Source of the DNA: Mortierella sp. BCC40632
Lineage: Eukaryota > Mortierellomycota > Mortierellomycetes > Mortierellales > Mortierellaceae
DNA length: 64,000 bases
Assembly (NCBI GenBank): GCA_011634665.1
Contig: WAEK01000009.1
Span: 1,045,501-1,109,500, forward strand
Direction: 5' to 3'
The translations under genes were made by a program, and so were the position numbers. Under the pieces are notes generated by a model. The model was not told where the DNA came from and did not search any database. It was given only the letters and a program-made list of their open reading frames with translations. Below, in pieces: positions 13,075 through 26,000 of the stretch (positions are counted from its first letter, which is position 1; each line of letters begins with the position of its first letter).

Positions 13075-15376
13075 CTATTGTCTCTGCAGTCTCTCCATCC
13101 GAGCAGCCTCCTTTTGCGCTTCGGTGTGTGCATGAAAGATGATTTGAGCTCGATTTCCATCTCGCGTCAGGGCTGACTCAGGACATGGCTGGTTCGGATA
13201 CGCATACCTCGAGACAGGTATTACCCCAGATCCTTGCTCCACCACCTCTTCTGGATAGCCCAGGCTGCCCGGTGGAACCCCTATCTGCTCCATTCTAGCT
13301 ACGACCGATGCAGGGTGTGGAGAGGGTACAGTTCCAGAGTATCCCTTCTCGCTGTTTGATTTTTTCCGGTTCTTTGGTTTGGTGGTGGTTGATGAATTTC
13401 TTCCCAAGACAGCCGAAGTGATCTTGCCCAATGTGCCGAGGATCACCCCTCTCTCTTCAAACGCCGCTTCTTCTCTTAGCTTTCGACTCTGGAGAACGGA
13501 TCGGGCTGTCATGTCCGCATGTTCCTCTCGAGCTATCGTGTTCCGAGTTCGTTTCTTTCTCCTCTTTACAAACAAACAAAATGCTCCAACGACAATGAAT
13601 GCTGTGATTGCTAGTGCAATCCCAAGGACTGCACCCAAGCTTAGGTTGCCATTGTTTCCAGTGTTGGTTTTGCTATTGCTACCATTACCCAAGTTGTCAT
13701 CGCTCGTGCTGTTGTTGCCGTTGTTTCCTGTGGGAGATGATACTGGAGGCGTATATTGGGTAATCCATGTATTCGTACTCGTGTCCAACAACAGAACGTC
13801 GACTGTGTCAGGCTTTTGCTTGGCCGCAACACCTATTTTCGGATCGAATGTCAGTGTGAGTTCCACTAAGTAAATGAAGAGAGAGAAAAAAGAAAGAAAG
13901 AGAGAAAGAAAGAAAGAAAGAAAGGGCGTTTCTTTTCAGATTTTCAAAAAGTCTTACCAAAGGTCACGATCATGATCTTGCCAGACATGGTCGCCGTGTG
14001 GCCCCATCGACGGGGTGGAGGATTAAGTCCCTGAACTGTAGGTGAGGACCAGGTCCAGGTGGGAATATCGAGGTAGAATGTGACCCAGTTTGCACTCTTG
14101 AAATCTGTTGTGCCTCCATAAAGAAGCATTGTTGTCGAGTTGACCATGACCGCCGTGAATGCCATTCTTGGCTCAGGAGCCTGACCTTTGAGTGGTATGG
14201 CTTCCCAACTGGGGTTGAGTGCAAGTGTGTCTAGTACATGAGCAGTTGAAAAGTTGGCTAGTACTTGATGAGAGCTGATCCCACCAAGGAGAATCGCCTG
14301 GCCACCAGGGGTCAGGGTCAAAGTGTGTCGGGCGAGAGCCGGCGCATTCGGTGCAGTAGAGAGCAAAGATGGTGGCGAAGGCATTTGCCATTCAGGAGAT
14401 AGGCCACTCTTCAACTGAAGTGTGTCTACTGAGGCGACAACAGTTTTGCCGGCGACAGAACCCTTGTATCCACCATGGAGAACAATGTCACCTTTGGTGG
14501 TTGCATAAGATGCATGGTAGAGACGGTGTATGAGTGGTGAAGACGAGTTTACAGCAGGGCTAACGGCTGTCCAGGCCGAGGCAGTGGCCGAGGCAGTGGT
14601 CGATTGGTTCCCATTGGCTGTTGTGACAGAGAGGAGGACAGAAGATGGAGCAGAAGCAACCGTAGACTCTCCACCCACAATAACAAGCTGTGAAGGGGTC
14701 CCTGGGGCAGCAGTCATGGAGTGGCCACTGAGGGGGAAGGGCAACCGGGGCAAGGTTGCGAACAGGGGTTTGTCTATGGACCATGGCTGTGAGAGATCGA
14801 GCGCAAGAGTCTCGTCGAGGAAGGAGACCCCAGCGGCGACGGCGGTGCTATTTCCGGTTGAGCCCCCAGTGATGAAGAGCGTCGAGTTGACAAGGGTCTG
14901 TGAGACAAGTTACTACGCTGTGAGTAGGTCTAGACCAAATAGGTGTTGGAGATGGGATGGGAAAGGAAGGGATGACGAGCAGGAGAGAAAGAGATGCTAA
15001 GAGATGCAGCAGAATGGAATGCAGATGAAGAGCTGCCTACCGATGCATGGAACCAGCGGGGCCGGATGGCGGCCATTCGCGATCGATGCCGGGGCGTGGA
15101 GGGCGAGGGGAGGCGGTGCTGTTGTGGGCAAGGGCAGAAGCAAAGGGCGAAGGCAACAACAAACAAGGATTGTGGTCGACGGGAGGAAGCGCACAGAGCA
15201 CGGACGGGAAAGAGAGAGCGAGAAAGACAGAGAGAGAGAAAGAAAGAGAAAGAGAGCGAAAGAGAGCGAAAGAGAGCGAGGTAGAGAGAGGAAGAGAGAA
15301 AGAGAAAGAGAGAGAGAGTGTGTGTATGTATGTGTGAAAGAGGCACGGCGTAGCTCTCACTTTCTTCAGACCCCAC
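13075..15376 (-). CDS. Kelch-repeat beta-propeller protein with one transmembrane segment (kelch 1)
   Basis: Minus-strand exons: 15376(?)-15041, 14897-13958, 13865-13075; introns 15040-14898 (GTAGGC...CACAG) and 13957-13866 (GTAAGA...TTAG). Joining the first two gives RWFHASTLVNSTLFITGG, a kelch blade start, which supports the junction. Further blades show GG or FGG-type turns (LVIVGGES, VLHGGYKG, AILLGGI, LLYGGTT). After the propeller comes an Asn/Ser/Gly-rich linker, a transmembrane helix (LGAVLGIALAITAFIVVGAF), a basic stop-transfer (KRRKKR) and a tail of about 170 residues, probably cytoplasmic. This architecture resembles kelch 2 at 43.8 kb. The start is uncertain: the first in-frame ATG (15376) lies in CT-rich sequence, and an internal ATG at 15076 would remove the hydrophobic SLFVVAFALCFC segment that may be the signal peptide. 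An unseen upstream exon is possible. Length is 688 or 588 residues accordingly. Role unknown; likely a cell-surface protein. Confidence 0.75.
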
Positions 15377-15668
15377 TCATGCTTAATTCAGAGTGTACAA
15401 CAAGTGAGGAGCGAGAGTGAGTGAAATGAAAATGAGATGCCTTCTGCAGCTGGTCGGATATTTCCGAGTGTGTCGCTCCCTTTAAAAAAGAAATAAAGGT
15501 GCGTTTCCTATTTGTATCAGAGTCTTTGCAACGACGACCCTGGGTGGGCCCTTTTTTTTAAATGATTATTATTATTTCGTGTCGCTGCCAATAATAGGCA
15601 GCGCTGGATCAAGGGTTGCTGGAGAAGGTTCTCCTTTGTCTGAGCTCTTTGCCGCAAGGTCTGGATAG

Positions 15669-15716
<48 letters not shown>

Positions 15717-16476
15717 GAGAGTTCATGCTAGAGTAGTAGAAGTAGTAGTTACTAGTCGCGTCTTTTTTTTTTTTTTTTTTGTTTTTACGCGAGGTGTGGG
15801 AGTGTGAAGAGAGGTTGGTGTGCCTGGACAATGACACGGGGCAGAGAGGGAAGGAGGAGGAGGAGAGTGATGGAGTGATGGGAAGGGATGGGGGACAAAC
15901 AGAGCCAGGGCTCAGAGTCGCATACAGGCGGCGTGGCCCGGAATGTCGACCGGAAAGTGTGTGATTACATTTTAAAATAAGAGAGAGTAGGCTAGGAAAA
16001 AAAAAAAAAAAAGATCGAAAAGAAGAGAGAAATAGAGAGAGAGAGAGAGTGTGTGTGTGTGTGTGGCGCACATCCAATCAGAAAACGAATTGTCCTGTCT
16101 GCGCCCTGCCTCGATTTAATCATTCCTGCATACAAATCGACAAAGACAAAGGATCACTTTCTCTTCTTCTCCACTTCTTTCTTTCTTTCTCTTCTTCTTC
16201 TTCTTCTTCTCCACTCTTTTCTTGATTATTCTCATTCCTCGTTTCTCATTCACATCCTCATTATCCTCATTGACTCTTTCCACCATTGTCCGTCCTTTCC
16301 ATCCTTTTACTTTTTTTTTTTTTTTTTCTCTCCAGCCCTCTTTCTCATCCATTTTTTTATTTTTTTCGCCCTTCGCTTCTCCCATCCCATCCATCCATCC
16401 ATCCATCCATCCATCCATCCATCCATCCATCCACGTCCATCCATCGCATTCTCTCCCCATCTCATCCACTCCCCTG
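15377..16476. other. Divergent intergenic region between kelch 1 and the Hsp70-like gene
   Basis: Must contain both promoters because the two genes diverge. It holds GA repeats (15670-15711), poly-T (15763-15780), poly-A (15998-16012) and a CATC repeat just before the Hsp70-like start. No clear TATA box was recognised. Confidence 0.5.
16386..16431. repeat. (CATC)n tetranucleotide microsatellite
   Basis: About eleven tandem CATC units lie 46 bases upstream of the chosen start of the Hsp70-like gene, probably in its 5' leader. Confidence 0.9.
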
Positions 16477-19454
16477 ATGAAATTACTCAAGGGTGTCTTC
16501 GGCTCAAAGAAGAAGGACAAGGCTGGGATCAACGACCCGCTCAAGGTCGCTGTTGCATCTTCTTCTTCAACCACCATCGCCAAAGACGTCAACTCTCCCC
16601 CCTCACTGCCTTCTTCATTGCCTCCTTCCCCTCCCACCCCTGCCGCCGTTCCTCTCTCCGGGATCATGCCTTCCCCAACCGCTCCACCTGCCTCGATCCC
16701 TCCAAACACCATCATCGCCACTCCCACTGCCTCTCCTTCTTCCTCTCCCAATGAGGGCATTGCTCACGCTCCCCCTACCTTCATGCCTTCTGCCCCAAAC
16801 AACCCGCAGTTAGCAAACCCATTGTACATTAGCCCGCCACCTACCACCCCCACCATCAGCGAGGCAAGCATCAGGCAGCGGCCAACTGAGCTGATCCGGG
16901 GACCGCATGCGATCCAGACTGAGGCTGAGCATGCGGCCGTGGTTAATGAGACAATCATGGACGCTGACGAGGAAACTGTTGTTGCATTGCAACGCTCGGG
17001 CACTCTCCCTCCAGCCTACAACAGTCTGAACATTCCTCTACAGAACCACCTCCACATGGCTACGGCTCCTTTGCCAGAGTCGATGAATGTCACCTCTGCA
17101 GCCACATCGGTCCCAGAGGCCCCCGTCAGCGCAATGTCCATGCCCTATGCTACCTCTTCCTCACCCAGCATGAACGCCTACATGAATGCACCCTTGCCAA
17201 CTCCTCCAGCCATGCAACCGTACGCGACAATGCAACATGGACCGACAATGCAACCGATCCAAGGGATGCCAATGGCGATGCCACCAGTGCATTCCATGCC
17301 CATGCACCAACAACCCTATGCACAGCCACAGCAACAACCCATCTATGCTGCAGCCCCATGGCCTCCCGCCCAGCCATCATATCCACTTCCAACAGCTTCG
17401 TCTGGCTCACAGACGTATGGACACCGGCCATATGTCCTTCCTGGGAGCGAGAACCAGACGTACCCGATTATCATGGCAATTGACTGGGGCACGACCTTCT
17501 CGTCTATGGCCTATGCATTCCAGCAAGATGGAGAGGTGCATGAAGTCTCTTCCTGGTAAGTATTGCTCGCCTCTTTCTTCACCCGCACAGTCTTGAGAGC
17601 GCAACCACAGCAATAACCGGGGAGCAAATATCGGTTTTCGACTCTTTTTTAACATTCGGGCGCAACCCGAAACCTAAATCAGTAGAGACTCACTCTTCTC
17701 GCTTTTTTTTTTTTTTTTTTTTCCTCTTCTTCTTCTCTCTCTCTTCTATCGCAGGCCCAAGCAAACTCACAGTTACCCGAAAGTGCCGACCTGCAACCTC
17801 TACGGTCCCGGTTCCAAGGAGATCATGGACTGGGGTTACCCTGCCAAGCTTGCACTGTCCAAGCCGCCATACAAAAACCACGTACTCTTGTCAAAGTACA
17901 AGCTCCATCTTGACGAGAGCTCTGGCCCACACCCGCCCCTGCCTAACGGCCTCACTGTTGTCGACGCAATTGCTGATTACCTCCGCCTCTTCCATGCTCA
18001 CGTTCTGCAGGCATGTATCCTAAACTATCTCGACTCGAGAATAGGATTTTTTTTTTTTTTTTTTTTTTACATGAACAAGACATACACACACACATACTCT
18101 CTCTCCATCGTCAATAGCACTGACTAATCTTTGCATCCGCACTCTCTGTCTTTATTCTCTCACTTTCTCTCAGACGGTTTTCAAGGGTTTCGGTGCAGCC
18201 TTTGAGCAGCGTCATATTCAGTACTGTCTCTCAGTTCCCGCCATGTGGTCAGACACTGCCAAGGCCTATATGCGGCAGGCCGCACTCCAGGCAGGCATGA
18301 TCACCCCCATGGATCCCCCTCACCGTCTACTTTTGATTTCGGAGCCCGAAGCTGCTGCTCTGTACTGCGAAAAGAAATGCGACCAGTTCTCGATTGGTCA
18401 TGGTCAGCGATTCATGATTTGCGATGCTGGTGGTGGAACGGTCGATCTGATCGTGTTTGAGGTCGCCGTCGGCCCAACAGGACGCACACTCCGAGAGGTC
18501 ACCCGTGGTAGTGGACACAGTTGTGGCTCCGTCTTCCTGGACGAACGTATGGAGGCGCTGTTGAGGCGGCGAATGTCCAAATGGCAGGAAAAAGGCCCGA
18601 CTCCTTCTAATTGGATCCAGATCATGGATCACTTTATCCACAGTGTCAAGCCTCTGTTCGACGGCCTTGAGGATCAGTACATTCCTTTGCCTGCGATTCC
18701 TGGACGAAGCGAATTGACCGACTACGACATTGGTCTCGAAGATGGCATTTTGACCATCAAGGCCGATGAAATGAGACGCGAAGTCTTTGATCCTGTGGTG
18801 GACGATGTGTTGAAATTGATCCAGCACCAACTTCAACAGACTCGATTCAACTGTCATGCTATTTTTATGGTTGGCGGCTTTGGATGCTCCAACTACTTGC
18901 ATCAACGAGTCAAGGCCGAGTTTGGATCACAGATTCCCTTGATCGGAGTTCCTCCACGTGCAGAGCTTGCTGTGGTGCGAGGCGCTGTCTATGCAGGACT
19001 TATGCCCAAGATGGTGACCCAACGTGTGGCGAGGAGATGGTATGGAGTTGACTCGCTCATGACCTGGGAGGAGGGCTCGGACAAGCCTCACAAGAAGGTG
19101 CGCGATCGTGAGGGCGCTTTGCGTGCACGCGACCGATTCTCGGTCTATGTTGTTCCAGGCCAGACCATTGGCGTGGAGGAGTGTATCAAGAAGCGATACA
19201 TTACCTATCAATACCCTAAACCCGTCAATTCGCCGCTCTTTGCCAGCTCATCCATGACCTTGCCCCGGTATGTGGACGACCCGATGGTAGAAAAGATTGG
19301 TGACTTTACGATTCCTTTACCCCATGTACCTGGGGCTTTAGCGGGTCACAAGATGGTCTTTGAGCTCCGAATGTACTTTGGTCTGACTGAGATCCGCGCC
19401 GAGGCCGAGATCAATGGAAGTGTTGTTAGTACTCGTTGCCAGTTCGCAGGATAG
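16477..19454 (+). CDS. Hsp70-superfamily ATPase, HSPA12-like, with long disordered N-terminus
   Basis: Exons 16477-17555, 17755-18010 and 18174-19454 encode 871 residues. Intron 1 is GTAAGT...CGCAG; intron 2 must begin with GC (CTGCAG then GCATGT), because using the nearby GT shifts the frame into a stop. Residues 1-325 are Pro/Ser/Met/Gln-rich and probably disordered, with a basic start ([15 protein letters not shown]). From about 329 an actin-type ATPase fold follows: phosphate-1 motif [14 protein letters not shown] (D336), phosphate-2 motif [11 protein letters not shown] (D529, G531-533) and adenosine motif [12 protein letters not shown] (G679, G680). The canonical Hsp70 substrate-binding domain and an EEVD tail are absent; the C-terminus is a short beta-rich region, as in HSPA12A/B relatives, which are numerous in Mucoromycota. 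Probably a cytosolic ATPase that senses or remodels proteins; the client is unknown. An upstream ATG at 16222 lies in low-complexity leader and was not used. Confidence 0.9.
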
Positions 19455-20237
19455 ATAGAGTAGGTTGGGGCTCCCTGGAAGAGTGCGAGAAAGAAAGAGA
19501 GAGAATGACTTTTGGTATACCCTGCATACATGCCTCTAAACTGCCTCCCCGTATTATTTCCTCCAAAAGTTCATCATAATTTGCTGTTGTTGGGATCTAT
19601 CCATGAAGAAAACCCAGGAGTCACGCTGCTTCTGGGCCCTGCTTCTGGGTCTTGCCTTTTTTTTTTTTTTTTCCTGTCCGCCTAGACCGTCTCTCCTTTC
19701 AGAAGAGGAGAAACCACCCAATGGCTTGCTTCTCCCAGGCTAGTTAAGAAAGTAAGGCGAGGGAGTCCAGATTTTCGATCCACGCTTCTTTTTTTTTTTT
19801 TTTTTTTTTGGTGTGTCTGGCCCACAAAAGGAAGCGTTTGTTCTCGCTGTCGAGGCTCCGACTGTTCGAGTTTTGTTCAGGACGATGGTAGGGTATTGTA
19901 AAAAAGAATGAGAGAGAGAAAGAGAGAAGCCCTCATTGAGTGAGGACTTGAGAATCTAGGAGTGTCGAGTTGTTCCCTTGAAAGGTGAAAAAGATTTGAT
20001 ATCAGTTAAAGTCATCCCAACCCAGTAAGGAAGTAGGTCCCTTTCCTCTCCCACTTGGTAGTTCAAACATTTGTTTTCTCTCTCTCTCTCTCTCTCTTCT
20101 TTACCTTTTACTTTTTATGTATCCGGGTTTATTATTATTTGCAGGATCCACAGTTCAGGGTCTCGAGTTTTTTTTTTTCGTACTTTTTTCTTTATACAGG
20201 AGAGCAAGGCTCCTTTCTCACCTTGTTCCCTGAAAGG

Positions 20238-20274
<37 letters not shown>

Positions 20275-23010
20275 CCCTTTTGGATCTTTGCCAAGGATGT
20301 TTAGGGCTGCTCTATTGAAAGTTACCGAGTAAGGAGATATACTAAAGATGATGATAATGAGAGTGCGTGTGTGTGCGTGTGTTCTCTTGGCGCCTGAGAC
20401 CGTGTACATTTTTTCAGTGCACTCGAAAAGCTTTTCTTCAAGTACGATCCCCTCTTTACAAAGGTTTTGAACTCTTGCTCTTTTTTCTCTCCTTCAATGC
20501 CTTCTCTCCCCCCAGTCTTTTTTGAAGTCTCATTTCCTCAGGCCTCGAAATGCAAAAGTTTACTCTAGAATAAAGAAATGTAAAGAAAAACGAGATCTTT
20601 TTTCTTTTTCTTTTTCTTTTTTTCGTTGGCTGTTGTAGCGCAGTGCGAACGGTTTTATTTTAAGAAGAAAAAAAAAGAAGGGGTATCGTGTTCCTTTCAT
20701 CTTCTGTTCTTTGATGACGAGCCTCAAAGGATGGTCAACTTGAACATTAAACCATATGACCCTGGAGAGAGGAGGAGAAGGCAGATGCTTTGCTAATGTA
20801 TCTGATCCTGATAGCGGTGGTGTGCGGCCAAAAATAACAATCTGCTCTTGTCTACCGGGGGTGAAGCATGCCAAGGCGTAAGACTGAATCAATTAAGTGA
20901 AAGCTTGGCGAAAATGAATGAGGTAGGAGAAGGGGTAGGGGGTAGGGGGTGAGAAGGAGAAAAAAAAAGAGAAGGGGTAGGTGGGAGGAAGCTGAGAAGA
21001 ATCTAAATGAAGTCAGGGGAGTAGGGGGGGGGGAGGCAGTGGAGATGAATGAATAGGGAGAGGAAGGAGATGTAGACTACTATGGATGTTGCTCGCAAAC
21101 TTGGGAATGCAAAGGGAAGAGTAGAGTGTGGGGACGGGTATGGCTATCAAAGGACAGAGGTACCTGAATGACACTGTGCAGTGCCATCAGTTCTATTCAA
21201 ACTGATGTTTTGGCGGGAATCTGATTTTCTGAGGACAGTTTTGCCTAATTTGTCTGAAGATGCACAAGGAAAGGAATGTCGATCAAGCACTTAACCTTGC
21301 TTGCTTTTTTTTTTTTTTTTTTTTTTTTGAATCCGTGAAGGGAACCAAAAAGAAATAGTTCCTTGTACGTAGGGTACGCTCCTTCCAACACTTCCAACAG
21401 AATCTCAATGATCATGAGTCTGTCTCTGATACAAGGCTTGAGAAAGCATCAGTTAGTTCTACCACATCGAACCCCACTCATAAACCCCAGGATACGCGTC
21501 ACGAGTGATGAGTATTGGTCGAGCAGGTGACCTTCAGAGAGCATTGACCAAGTGATATCCAGACGGGATCCTCTTTTCTTGGAGCGACTCAGTCCCTTTG
21601 AACTAGCATGCATGAGACACATAAGATCCTTTTTTTTTTTTTTTTTTTGTTTATGCTACTGAGGCTGCCCTGAGAACTATTCTGCAAAACAGTAATCTTT
21701 TGTCTATGCCAGAAATTTGGAACAAGGAAAATAAGTGCACACGGACCGCGTGGCAATCTCCCCTAAAGTTTGGAAGGCAACGGGAAAAAAAAATTCGTGA
21801 CTGTCCCAAAGGGGTCCAACGGCCAAAGGCGAAGCCCCGTGGAAGGACGGAGAGAGAGAGAGGGCCAACGCTGCAAAGAGACGGAGTCCGAGAGGAAGCC
21901 AAGAAAGGAGGAGGAAACCAGGAGCTCCCAAACCTGGGTAATTCATAAAAAATAAAAAAAAAAAACATTTTTATATCGACTGCAAGGGCAACAGACGCAG
22001 AACAAGGACTTTTACCACAAATGGGCCGATGACGAGGTTGCCAGGTGGATGAGCTCCTTTTGGTTCATTTTTTATGTTGATGCGCTCTCCGTGCTCTCTT
22101 CTTTAGTCACATCGGGAATCGGCGAACAGTTTCGGCAGCCGCATCGGCAATGGAAGCTGCAACGATTTCTGCAGCCATGTTGGCGCATCCATGACCTCCC
22201 ACCCTGGGCTAGGACCACACGAATATGTCAGGAGCAGTGTGCGTGCAAGCAAGGCGGCAGTTGGTTCTTGTTCATGCAGACAGTTAGATGAACGTTGAAA
22301 AGAATGACATGACTGTCAGGTGATCGCGTAGCGAGCAAGATTTGTTTGATGTAGAAACATGACACAGCAAGAGTTCCAGTGAATGAGAAGAGATGGTTTC
22401 CATGAGCGAGGTGATGTTGCACAATATTGCGCGTGGTGGGTCCTCAGCACCCTGCAGTGGCGCAGGAAGGGGAGATGCAGCATCAGAGTGAGTACAAGAG
22501 ATGAGTACAAAAGGGGTGAAGAGCGGGGGAGAGAGAGAGAGAGGAAGAGGAAGAGGAGGAAGGGGACAATCCAACCAATACGCCGCCAATCTTCTTTATC
22601 CAGCGGGAGAAGCTTAACCGAAGGTCGCAGCCACCACTGATGAAGTATCCGACTGCGTATTTTTTTGACTTTTTTTTTTTTTACCAGTCGAGTCCAACTC
22701 TCTCTCTCTTTTTCCTTTCTTCTCTCCACTCTTCTCCACTTCCGCCACCACTCCACTCTCCTGCTCACCTCTCTCTCTCTCTCTCTCTTTCTCTCTCTTC
22801 TGTCTTGGTATCCCCTTTTCTCTTCTTCATCCACCATCCTCTTCCGATCCACTTACCGCTCACCCTTCCGTTGCTCTCGTAGTAGCCTCTCCACTCCTCT
22901 TCGCACCAACAACTTTTCTGACACCTTTCCTTCTCCCTAGTGTCCACATAAAAACAACAGCAACAGCTTCACCGCCCTGGTCCACCTCGACACTTCCCGA
23001 CCGCAGCTCG
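19455..23010. other. Low-complexity spacer
   Basis: Contains poly-T runs (19655-19672, 19789-19809, 20239-20272, 21305-21328, 21630-21648), CT runs and G-rich GGTAGG repeats (20931-20950). Only a kelch-like fragment on the minus strand looks coding. The last 300 bases are CT-rich and probably form the leader of the antiporter gene. Confidence 0.55.
20690..20892 (-). pseudogene. Orphan kelch-like coding fragment
   Basis: The minus strand reads SYALACFTPGRQEQIVIFGR and continues with ordinary coding-like sequence for about 60 codons, preceded by TTGATTCAG, a plausible splice acceptor. The pattern (aliphatic strand, then IVIFGR) resembles one kelch blade of the galactose-oxidase/kelch type seen in the two full kelch genes here. 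I could not find other exons on either side: sequence upstream (20900-21300) has stops in all minus frames, and downstream the frame enters poly-F/K sequence. Most likely a relic exon, possibly chance. Confidence 0.3.
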
Positions 23011-26000
23011 ATGTCCGGGACGACCCTTGTGCTCGAGGCCACGCCCGAGCACATTGCCTACGCTCTCCTCGGCTGCTTCATCATCTTTTTTGGTCTTGTC
23101 AGTTTGTTTGTCAAGGAAAAGCTCTTTATCTCTGAAGCCTGTAAGTTGCACCACTCGACTCTTTCTTTCTTTTTCTTTCTTTTTCTTTTTTCTTTTGCGC
23201 CTCCTCCTTTTCGATTGAGGAGCCAGCAGGGGGATGCCTATGCAGAGACAGCAAGGCAGTTGAAAAGCTTAAAGTGAGTGGTGTATTGACCATCGAGCAC
23301 CTGCTGAGCCAGGATGGAGAGCAGGGCCAGGTGCTGCAATTCTTGTTGCAACTCCTATTGTTGCTCCTGCTGTTGCTGCTGTTGCTCCTCTGGCAGCTGA
23401 GAGCAGCAAGTGGATCCAATTGGTAGAGAGATGGGAAGAGAAAGTAAAGATGGCAGGGGTAAAAAGGATGGGGTGGACAAGTGTTCACCCTAGGGGATTT
23501 TTTCTATTTTCCTTTTTCCTTTTTTTTTTCCTTGGCTAAGGAGTGAGAAGCAACAGAGAAAGTGCGCGTGGACATAATACTCGGACAGTTGCCCTTGGAC
23601 ACTTTTGAGTACTGTCCCCCTGTTCACCGATCTGATTTGTAGGGTTAATGGAGACAGGGTCCACTGCTGTCTCTGTAGTGCATGGTTGTATATGGTGTAT
23701 ATTGTTTTGTTCTGTGTATGTATCATTTTCCTCGGGACAATTGGAAAAAAAAGAGTCAGGTCGTTTCTCCCATGGCTCACAACAACACCACATCCAATAT
23801 CGGGAGCCAAAATATCAGGGAAAACCCAACAAGACAACAGCATTGACGGAAGACAAAAAAAAAAAGAGAGATGAACAAGAAGATGACCTTGGACCCGGGT
23901 GCGGTTTTACCGGGGAAATGGCTAGGGCGAACAGTTGTCCTCTGTAACACCATCTCTCGTCTCCATCCTGCAGTGTACGGCCTTTGTGTGTGGGGGAAGA
24001 AGAGGGAGAGAGTGGACGGATCAGCGGCCCGTTCTCGAAACTGTAGCTGTTGACTGGTCTCGACTCCTGGTGTTCTCGACGTTGGTAGTTTGCCCGTGCT
24101 ATCGGGTCTATCATGTACCACCCCGTCTATGCTGGTCTGCGAAACAAACAGAAGAGGAAACGGGAGGTGGGGAGCAACGGGATGCGACCCACGAGAGCGC
24201 AGAAAAACAAGAAAAAAAAAAAAAAAAAAAAAAGAGGAGAGCGAGCGAACGAGAAAGGGAGTGAGAGAGGGAGATGACCCAGGTTCTATCTCAGCATTTT
24301 CGTTACCGACAGGTGCCTTTTCTTTCGCAGTACATTTGAGCCCTTCCTTCTTTTCTTCCCCCTGTCCACGGTTGCATGCGCTCTTCTCGGCCACGCACCA
24401 CATGGCACACTGCGGATGACTCCTCTCTCCCAACCCCAGAATTCCGGGATCTCTCCCTACTTTCTTCGTTTTTTTTTTTTGTTTTTTTTTTGCCTCAGCC
24501 AAGATGAGTACCCGATCTGTTATTGCGTGCACACAAAAGTGAGGTCAACCGACAATCTCGACAGGTCAAAGCCCAATCCCTTTCTTGTTTACTCCTCCAT
24601 GACAGTCCTGCGATGCACTCTCTATAGTTCATCGTTCTACTGTACATCCGTAGTCTTCCTTCCCCCTTTTTTTATTCTATACCTTCGGCAAAAGGTAGCT
24701 TGTGGGATCAGACTTGTCTGGCGGGGCCTATCTAGCCAATGGACTAGGCCCTAATGCGCAAAGACACACATGACCAGCCAAGGCAAGTAGGGCTATCGAA
24801 ATTCTCGATATAGTATCGAGACCCCTTACACTTGGTGGGAGTGGCCTTTTACGGCGGGGACTAGCTCTTGTTTAGGTAGGGGCTGGGTCATTTGAACTGC
24901 GTCGGAATATGAGGGTGAGACAGTACGCGGGTCGGGGAACTGGGCAAGCACACGACCTCCCTAATAGAGCCAAAGGGAGAGAGCGGGGACAGATCGGGAC
25001 AGACCTAGTGCCAAACAGGGGAACCCTTTGACCTATTTGGCCCGACTTTTTTTCTTTTCCCTTCTCTGTGTTGGTTTTTTTGGGTTATGCTGCATGAGCA
25101 AAGTGTTGCCAAAGGGGGAAAAAAAAGGAACTAACGATCTTCTCTGTTCTCTATCGGCTTTCGGGTATTCTTTGTCGTGTGAAAAATACGTCGTCATATC
25201 ATCGCCATGCCTCCTTCCTACGTGTGTGGTCCATGGAAATTTCATATTGGCCAATCCGTTTTCGACAACCCTTCATCCGATTGCCGAATATCAACCCATT
25301 GCTATTGTTATTATTATCGGATACCCCAACTTCATCATGAATAGTTGTATCGACCGCCTTTGGGATCATCATCGGACCATATGCCATTGGAATCTTTGAC
25401 CCCTTGTCGTGGAAGGATTATGACAACGTTACTCTTGAATTTACTCGGATTGTCATTGCTGTCCAAGTCATGGCTGCAGGCGTCTCTTTACCAAGGTAAG
25501 CAGGTACACCAAATCATCTTTTTGCCCTTCTCCTCTTTCCCCCCTTCTCCCTCTCCCTTGTTTTGCCTCAAGGGGCCCCAGCGACGAGGATTCGACAGGA
25601 GTGCAACAGACTTGCTTTTCTCGATGGGCAGTTTCTGGGAGAATTTCTGTGCTCAGGCGCAGTCCTTGGAGCTTAAAAAAGTGAGCCTATGGACTGGGGA
25701 ATAATCTTAATCCGGGTCGACACATGCAGCAGCGCACAGAGCCCAGAGACACAAGAAAGGGCGTAGCAGTATCAAGGGATCCAAGCAGAGTCACACGTGC
25801 TTAAGACACACGCACACACACACAAAAAGAAGGGGGAGCCTTACTCGAAAGAATCTGATGTTCGATTTATCCCGGGATCAAGGAGGTCGTCGTCGGGAGT
25901 TTTCAAAGCTTGGACCTGCATCTCCGACATCCACATGCTCTGTAAGATCTAGGACGACATGGATGGTTGTCTTGAAGTTGCTCTTCTTAATCACGACGTT

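Noticed and set aside
16222..16476. N-terminal extension of the Hsp70-like protein from an upstream ATG
   Set aside because: Encodes poly-Ser/Phe/His/Pro from CT-rich, T-rich and CATC tracts; the later start [13 protein letters not shown] is far more plausible.
23777..24532. 251-codon minus-strand frame inside the antiporter intron
   Set aside because: Contains poly-Phe and poly-Lys runs read from T/A tracts, with no domain or splice support.
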